Program-made: the position numbers and the translations under genes
Notes under the pieces: generated by a model
Told to the model about the DNA's origin: nothing
Database searches by the model: none
What the model saw: the letters and a program-made list of their open reading frames with translations, nothing else
Shown: piece after piece, positions 57,297 through 64,000 of the stretch
Layout of the letters: every line of letters starts with the position of its first letter
How positions within the stretch are numbered: the first letter of the stretch is position 1
Source: Geothrix oryzisoli
Lineage (GTDB): Bacteria; Acidobacteriota; Holophagae; Holophagales; Holophagaceae
Direction: 5' to 3'
DNA length: 64,000 nt
NCBI RefSeq assembly: GCF_022808865.1
Contig: NZ_JAKZLB010000002.1
Coordinates: 262,019 to 326,018, forward strand

Positions 57297-58919
57297 CTAG
57301 GTGCGTGCGCCCGGCAGCGTGAACGCCACGCAGGTGCCCTTCCCCTCCGTGCTCTCAAGGCGGATCTCGCCGCCGTGGCTGCGGACGATCTCCCGGCAGA
57401 TGCTGAGGCCCAGGCCGGTGCCCTTGCCCTCGGGCTTGGTGGTGAACATGGGACGGAAGACCTGGCCCATCAGGTCGGCGGGGATGCCTTGCCCCGAATC
57501 CTGGAACCGGACCTCCCACCAGAGGCCGCCGGGCGTGCTCTCCTCGGCGGGTCTCGCGGACAGGCGCACCGTGCCCCCCTCGGGCATGGCGTCCACGGCG
57601 TTCTTCATGAGGTTCAGGAAGAGCTGCTCCATCTGTTTGCGATCGACATTCAGAAGGCAGCCCGGAGGCACCTCGGCTTCCACGGTGATCCCGTGGGACG
57701 TGAGCGTGGGGGCCCAGAGCTCGCGGAGGTCCGCCAGGAGATCCGCGAAGGACTGGGCCTCCTGGTGCAGCTGGGGACGGCGGGTGAGGTCCAGCATGCG
57801 GCGCACGATGCCGCTCACCCGCTGGATCTGGGCCTGGATGACGCCGAGGCGCTCGCGCACCTTCTCGGGCAGATCCTTCCGCCCCTCCATGAGCTGGAGG
57901 TGCCCGTTCACCAGGTTCAGGGGGGTGCCCACCTCGTGGGCGAAGGTGGCTGCGAGCTGGCCCGCCACGGCGAGCCGTTCCTGGGCGCCCAGCTCCTCTC
58001 GCAGCAGCGCGTTGCGCTCGGCCATGGCCGCCAATTCTGCATTCTTTGCCTGGAGCTCCGCCAGGGCGGCGTCGATGCGGTCCTGGAGGTTGGTGTTGAG
58101 GCCGCGGATCTCGTGGATGAGGGCCTCGCGCTCCTCGCCGGCCCGCTGGAGCTGGACCGCCATGCCGTTGAACTGGGCCGCGATGAGGCCCAGCTCGTCG
58201 CTGCGCTTGACGGGGATGCGGGCCCCGGCCTCGCCCCGCTCCAACTGCTCCATGGCCAGCACCGTGGCCTCGATGGGATCGCTGATGAGCACCCGGAGGA
58301 TGAGCCAGAGGAGGATGAACTCGCCCAGGAGGACGCCGGGCAGGGTGCGCAGGGTGCGCTTGAGGTTGTTGTCCCAGACCACCTCCCACCGCTCCAGGTC
58401 GCAGTAGACCCGGATGAGGCCCAGGGGCGGCTGGCCGGGCCGGTGGGGGCGGATGGGCTGGTAGACCTTCCAGGCCCGGCCGCCGGTGTTCAGGTCCACC
58501 AGTTCCGCCTGGGGCTTCGCGAGGGTCAGGTAGGAACCGATCTCCGGGCCCCACTCCACGGTGGCTTCGTCCCCGGAGGAGCGCACAAGCTCCACCTCGT
58601 TGGTCTTCCCCACGCGCTTGAAGACGTCGATCTGGAAGATGCTGCGGTCGGGGCCGGCGATGCTCTCCAGCAGCTGATCGAGCTTGTCGGGATCCTTGAA
58701 GGCGGGATCGCGCTCCACGACGTCGGTCTCCACCGTTCCCGCCGTGTCGATGGTGAGCTGGCGCGAATAGCTCTCCAGCTCGCGGCGGCTGTTGCGGACG
58801 ATGTTGTAGGCCACGGCCACGGTGAGCACGCTGGTGACCAGGCCCAGCAGGAGGAACAGCTTGGCGTGCACGCTGCGCAGCCAGGCCAGGGGGCGGATCC
58901 GCACGCGCCAGAAGCTCAT
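57297..58919 (-). CDS. Membrane sensor histidine kinase
   Basis: A 540-residue kinase. Transmembrane helix 1 (about 19-38, AKLFLLLGLVTSVLTVAVAY), a periplasmic domain (about 40-190), transmembrane helix 2 (about 192-215), HAMP (about 216-268), a coiled coil (270-310), HisKA with His328 in FAHEVGTPLN, and the HATPase: N-box NLMKNAVDAM, G1 DSGQGIPADL, F FRPMFTTKPEG, G2 KGTGLGLSICREI. All catalytic boxes are intact. No response regulator is adjacent. Its start overlaps the CHAD gene stop by four bases, so they are co-translated. Confidence 0.92.
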   Translation of the reverse strand: MSFWRVRIRPLAWLRSVHAKLFLLLGLVTSVLTVAVAYNIVRNSRRELESYSRQLTIDTAGTVETDVVERDPAFKDPDKLDQLLESIAGPDRSIFQIDVFKRVGKTNEVELVRSSGDEATVEWGPEIGSYLTLAKPQAELVDLNTGGRAWKVYQPIRPHRPGQPPLGLIRVYCDLERWEVVWDNNLKRTLRTLPGVLLGEFILLWLILRVLISDPIEATVLAMEQLERGEAGARIPVKRSDELGLIAAQFNGMAVQLQRAGEEREALIHEIRGLNTNLQDRIDAALAELQAKNAELAAMAERNALLREELGAQERLAVAGQLAATFAHEVGTPLNLVNGHLQLMEGRKDLPEKVRERLGVIQAQIQRVSGIVRRMLDLTRRPQLHQEAQSFADLLADLRELWAPTLTSHGITVEAEVPPGCLLNVDRKQMEQLFLNLMKNAVDAMPEGGTVRLSARPAEESTPGGLWWEVRFQDSGQGIPADLMGQVFRPMFTTKPEGKGTGLGLSICREIVRSHGGEIRLESTEGKGTCVAFTLPGART

Positions 58920-59827
58920 CGGGAATCCGCCTCCCCAGCCGGGAGGCCCAGGGCCGGCCGGACGGCCTGCGCGAAGGCGCCGGGGTCCTGGCCCACGGCG
59001 GCGGCCTGGAAGCGGCCGAAAGCGGCCCGCCGCGCCTCGGCCACCTCCCCCAGCAGGTCCAGGACGCCGGCGGCGAGGAGGGCCCGGTCCCGGCTGCGAA
59101 GCGGGCCTTCCTCCTCCCAGAGCAGGGCCTCCAGGGCGGCGAGGTCGTGGTGTTCGCCCAGGGCGGCCTGGAGCGCCTTCAACTGGGCCAGCACGGTCTC
59201 CGGCACCACCGGGAAGGCGCCTTCCAGGGCCTCCACGGCGTAGCGCAGCTTCTTGATCCGCACCCGGGCCTTGTGGAGGGCCGGGGCATCCTCCTGGGTG
59301 GCGAGGGCCGCCAGGTCGCCCAGGGCGTCCGCGGCGCGGGGTTCGAGGCAGGCCCAGGCGGCTTCCTGGAGCGAGGCGTGCTGGAAGGGGGCCGGCAGGC
59401 TGGGCACCTCCAGGAGCTTGTCCAGGTCGGGCAGGCGCAGCTCGTCCAGTTCCTTGTGCATGGCGCGTCGCGCCTTGGCCCGGGCCCGGTCGACGCGCTC
59501 CAGCAGGTGCTCCAGCACCGCGCCCTGGCCCGGGGTGGTCGCCGATCGCCGGTGCCGCTCCAGCTGTGCCACGTGGACATCAAGCTCCCGCGGCAGGCCG
59601 AGGACATCCACGAGCCGTTTCAGGGCCCGGCGCTGGCCCTTGTGGCCGGGATAGGCCCCAGGGTCCACGAGGTCCAGCACGGCGCCGAGGCGCCGGGCGG
59701 AGACGCGCACCTGATGCAGGGGTTCGTCCCCGTCAGCCCAGTCCTCCGTGGCCAGCAACGCCTGGAGCGCCGCCAGCCGCACCTCCAGGGCGCGGTGGAG
59801 CAGGATCGCCAGCTCGGCCGGATGCAT
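58916..59827 (-). CDS. CHAD domain protein (polyphosphate-binding type)
   Basis: A 303-residue alpha-helical CHAD protein. Conserved His/Arg/Lys helices: LHQVRVSARRLGAVLDLV near residue 36, HKARVRIKKLRYAVEALEG near residue 190 (in part), and ALGEHHDLAALE. CHAD domains bind inorganic polyphosphate through these basic residues. No CYTH domain is fused. TAGAAT (59834-59839, minus) lies six bases before the ATG, predicting a leaderless mRNA. The histidine kinase gene overlaps its stop. Confidence 0.9.
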   Translation of the reverse strand: MHPAELAILLHRALEVRLAALQALLATEDWADGDEPLHQVRVSARRLGAVLDLVDPGAYPGHKGQRRALKRLVDVLGLPRELDVHVAQLERHRRSATTPGQGAVLEHLLERVDRARAKARRAMHKELDELRLPDLDKLLEVPSLPAPFQHASLQEAAWACLEPRAADALGDLAALATQEDAPALHKARVRIKKLRYAVEALEGAFPVVPETVLAQLKALQAALGEHHDLAALEALLWEEEGPLRSRDRALLAAGVLDLLGEVAEARRAAFGRFQAAAVGQDPGAFAQAVRPALGLPAGEADSR

Positions 59828-59833
59828 CTGATG

Positions 59834-59839
59834 ATTCTA
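59834..59839 (-). promoter_or_regulatory. Predicted -10 box of the CHAD gene (leaderless type)
   Basis: TAGAAT on the minus strand, exactly six bases before the start codon. Confidence 0.5.
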
Positions 59840-59869
59840 AGCGCAATCCGCGAAGGCGAAAAAATGGCG

Positions 59870-59875
59870 TAAACT
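59870..59875 (+). promoter_or_regulatory. Predicted -10 box of uvrA
   Basis: TAAACT, nine bases before ATG 59885; a very short or absent leader is expected. No SOS/LexA box is obvious in this short spacer. Confidence 0.45.
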
Positions 59876-59884
59876 GGGAGACCT

Positions 59885-62716
<2,832 letters not shown>

Positions 62717-62726
62717 GTCCGGGCCT

Positions 62727-63671
62727 TCAGCGCCGTCCGCTCTCCCAGATGATCTCGTCGGCGGCATCGCCGTTGTCCACGGTCTCGTGGGCGCCCTCCT
62801 CGAACACCGCCCAGAGGGCATCCGCGCGCTTGCGCCGGAAGCGCGGGTTGGGGATGGTGCGCTCCAGGGCCTCCTTGGTGGCGGGGGGGTGCTCCAGGCG
62901 GGCCATGAGCCAGCGATTGCCCAGCTCCATCACGGCCCCCACATCACCCTCGTTGCCCCAGGCCCAGCGCAGGGCCGTGAGCTTCTTGGCCCGGTCCACG
63001 GCCAGGTCGCCCAGGTGCCTGACCTTGTCCACCACGGGGTCGTGCTTGGGCGGGACATAGGCCCGCACGCGCTTCAGGAGGTGGCGCATGTCCTTGGGCA
63101 GGGCGGCGAGGCGCGGACCGATCTCCGGATGGTCCCGCTTCGCATCGGCCTCGTCGGCCAGGATGCGCAGCAGGGGCAGCAGCAGGGCCGCATCGCGGCT
63201 GGCGTAGCTGATCTGCGTGTCGCGCAGCGGGCGCAACATCCAGTTGGAGTCCTGCTCCTCCTTGGGGATGTCCAGGCCCAGCTTGAGCTTGGCCATGGTC
63301 TTGAGACCGGGCTGGGGATAGCCGAGGGCGCGGGAGAGCAGCATGGTGTCGAAGATGCTGTCGGGCACCACGTCGTAGAGGCGCTTGAAGACGATGCCAT
63401 CGCCGGAGAAGTCGTGGACGATCCAGGGCACCTGGGCCATGGCCTGCAAGGCCGGCCGCATGAGGCCCTCCAGGGCCAGCGGATCCACCAGCCAGGCCTG
63501 GTCGTGGGTGGCCACCTGCAGCAGCGCGAGCAGGCAGTGGTGCATGCCCGTAAGGCTGCATTCGATGTCCACCGACAGCACCCCCGCGGCGTGCCACAGG
63601 GGCAGCGCTTCCTGGAGTTTCTCGGGGGTGTCCACGTAGGTCGTGGGGAGGTCGAAGTGATCGAGCACCAT
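62727..63671 (-). CDS. Ribonuclease D-like 3'-5' exonuclease
   Basis: A 314-residue DEDDy exonuclease. DxE in LSVDIECSLTG (motif I), Asp in WIVHDFSGDGIVFKRL (motif II), and YASRDAALLLPLL (motif III, Tyr-x3-Asp). A C-terminal helical region is HRDC-like. RNase D trims tRNA 3' ends. ATG 63671 gives VLDHFDLPTTYVDTPEKL; the longer frame begins with unlike residues. CATACT (63678-63683, minus) lies six bases before the ATG. Confidence 0.88.
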   Translation of the reverse strand: MVLDHFDLPTTYVDTPEKLQEALPLWHAAGVLSVDIECSLTGMHHCLLALLQVATHDQAWLVDPLALEGLMRPALQAMAQVPWIVHDFSGDGIVFKRLYDVVPDSIFDTMLLSRALGYPQPGLKTMAKLKLGLDIPKEEQDSNWMLRPLRDTQISYASRDAALLLPLLRILADEADAKRDHPEIGPRLAALPKDMRHLLKRVRAYVPPKHDPVVDKVRHLGDLAVDRAKKLTALRWAWGNEGDVGAVMELGNRWLMARLEHPPATKEALERTIPNPRFRRKRADALWAVFEEGAHETVDNGDAADEIIWESGRR

Positions 63672-63677
63672 CCCGCC

Positions 63678-63683
63678 AGTATG
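63678..63683 (-). promoter_or_regulatory. Predicted -10 box of the RNase D-like gene (leaderless type)
   Basis: CATACT on the minus strand, exactly six bases before the start codon. Confidence 0.45.
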
Positions 63684-63726
63684 GCAGTCCGGTACCATGA
63701 ACCTTCGTCACGATCTGCGAGGCCTC

Positions 63727-63996
63727 ATGAACCGATCCCTTTTCTGGACCACCTTCGCCACCGTCTTCCTTGCGGAGGTGGGCGACAAGACGCAGCTGGC
63801 GGCCATGACGGCCACCGTTCGCAGCGGCCAGATCTGGACCGTGTTCCTCGCCGCCAGCGCGGCCCTGGTCTGCGCCACGGCCATCGGTGTGGCCGTGGGC
63901 GGGGTGCTGTTCCGCTACATCCCCGAGGCCGCCATCAAGTGGATCGCCGGGACGGCGTTCATCGCGGTGGGCCTGTGGGTGCTGATCAAGGGTTAG
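63727..63996 (+). CDS. Half-size GDT1/TMEM165 (UPF0016) family cation transporter
   Basis: An 89-residue membrane protein with three hydrophobic helices and the family motif E-x-G-D-K/R as FLAEVGDKTQLAAM. GDT1 proteins export Mn2+ or Ca2+. Full proteins have two such halves; bacteria often encode two half-size genes side by side, so a second half may start just past the window end. ATG 63727 was preferred over 63697 because it gives the usual short N-terminus (MNRSLFWTTFATVFLAEVGD) and TACCAT at 63693 may be a -10 box. Confidence 0.88.
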   Translation: MNRSLFWTTFATVFLAEVGDKTQLAAMTATVRSGQIWTVFLAASAALVCATAIGVAVGGVLFRYIPEAAIKWIAGTAFIAVGLWVLIKG

Positions 63997-64000
63997 GCCG

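Overview
This 64 kb window is a gene-dense, GC-rich chromosomal segment from a Gram-negative bacterium. It has outer-membrane barrels, lipoproteins, Tsx-like and HtrA proteins. The gene content fits Acidobacteriota of the Holophagae/Geothrix type: a DnaK/DnaJ/HspR set, many small c-type cytochromes, a hemerythrin, a CxxC-x17-CxxC protein and a FrzS-like pseudo-receiver. The taxonomic call is inference; no rRNA or similar marker is present. Sixty protein genes, three tRNAs (Pro-TGG, Arg-TCT, His-GTG) and two degenerate frames are annotated. No CRISPR array, complete insertion sequence or prophage is visible.

Layout. 1-1.9 kb: end of a CoA-transferase gene, HMG-CoA lyase and convergent yacG. 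2-8.2 kb: stress cluster dnaK, a lone lipoprotein gene, then dnaJ-hspR and a sigma-70 factor overlapping a DnaC-like ATPase. 8.2-17.3 kb: RND exporter, MidA-type methyltransferase, a secreted CocE/NonD hydrolase, the agmatine deiminase / N-carbamoylputrescine amidase pair, meaB and a zinc-ribbon gene. 17.3-20.8 kb: a secreted protein, tRNA-Pro, and an accessory-looking patch with a kelch lipoprotein flanked by TAG-interrupted frames. 20.8-24.3 kb: two cytochrome c genes and 2-oxoacid dehydrogenase E1 alpha/beta, probably one operon. 24.5-27.2 kb: two overlapping flavin split-barrel genes (one with a GAF domain), hemerythrin, tRNA-Arg. 27.2-31.5 kb: DUF4337 protein and a nucleobase uptake operon (UraA, AzgA and Tsx types). 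31.7-40.3 kb: GGDEF/EAL protein, MocR-like regulator without its lysine, TIGR03118 lipoprotein, barrel protein, cupredoxin, and a membrane Ser/Thr kinase with a histidine-kinase-like sensor front end. 40.3-50 kb: tRNA-His, HtrA protease, FrzS-like protein, CNNM/CorC protein, AmgK-like kinase, GNAT, propeller-like protein, second CocE hydrolase. 50-64 kb: sirtuin, phosphatase, barrel protein, ThpR, thioredoxin-like protein, sigma-54 activator, prmA-murI, histidine kinase with CHAD protein, uvrA, RNase D-like protein and a half-size GDT1 transporter.

Regulation seen directly. Seven genes carry a TANNNT-like hexamer exactly six bases before the start codon, which predicts leaderless mRNAs. The dnaJ example overlaps an inverted repeat with the 7-base spacing of HspR operators. 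The most unusual structure is a pair of related elements just 3' of tRNA-Arg and tRNA-His. Each joins inverted and direct copies of the tRNA T-arm to a conserved GACAGC/GCTGTC hairpin core.
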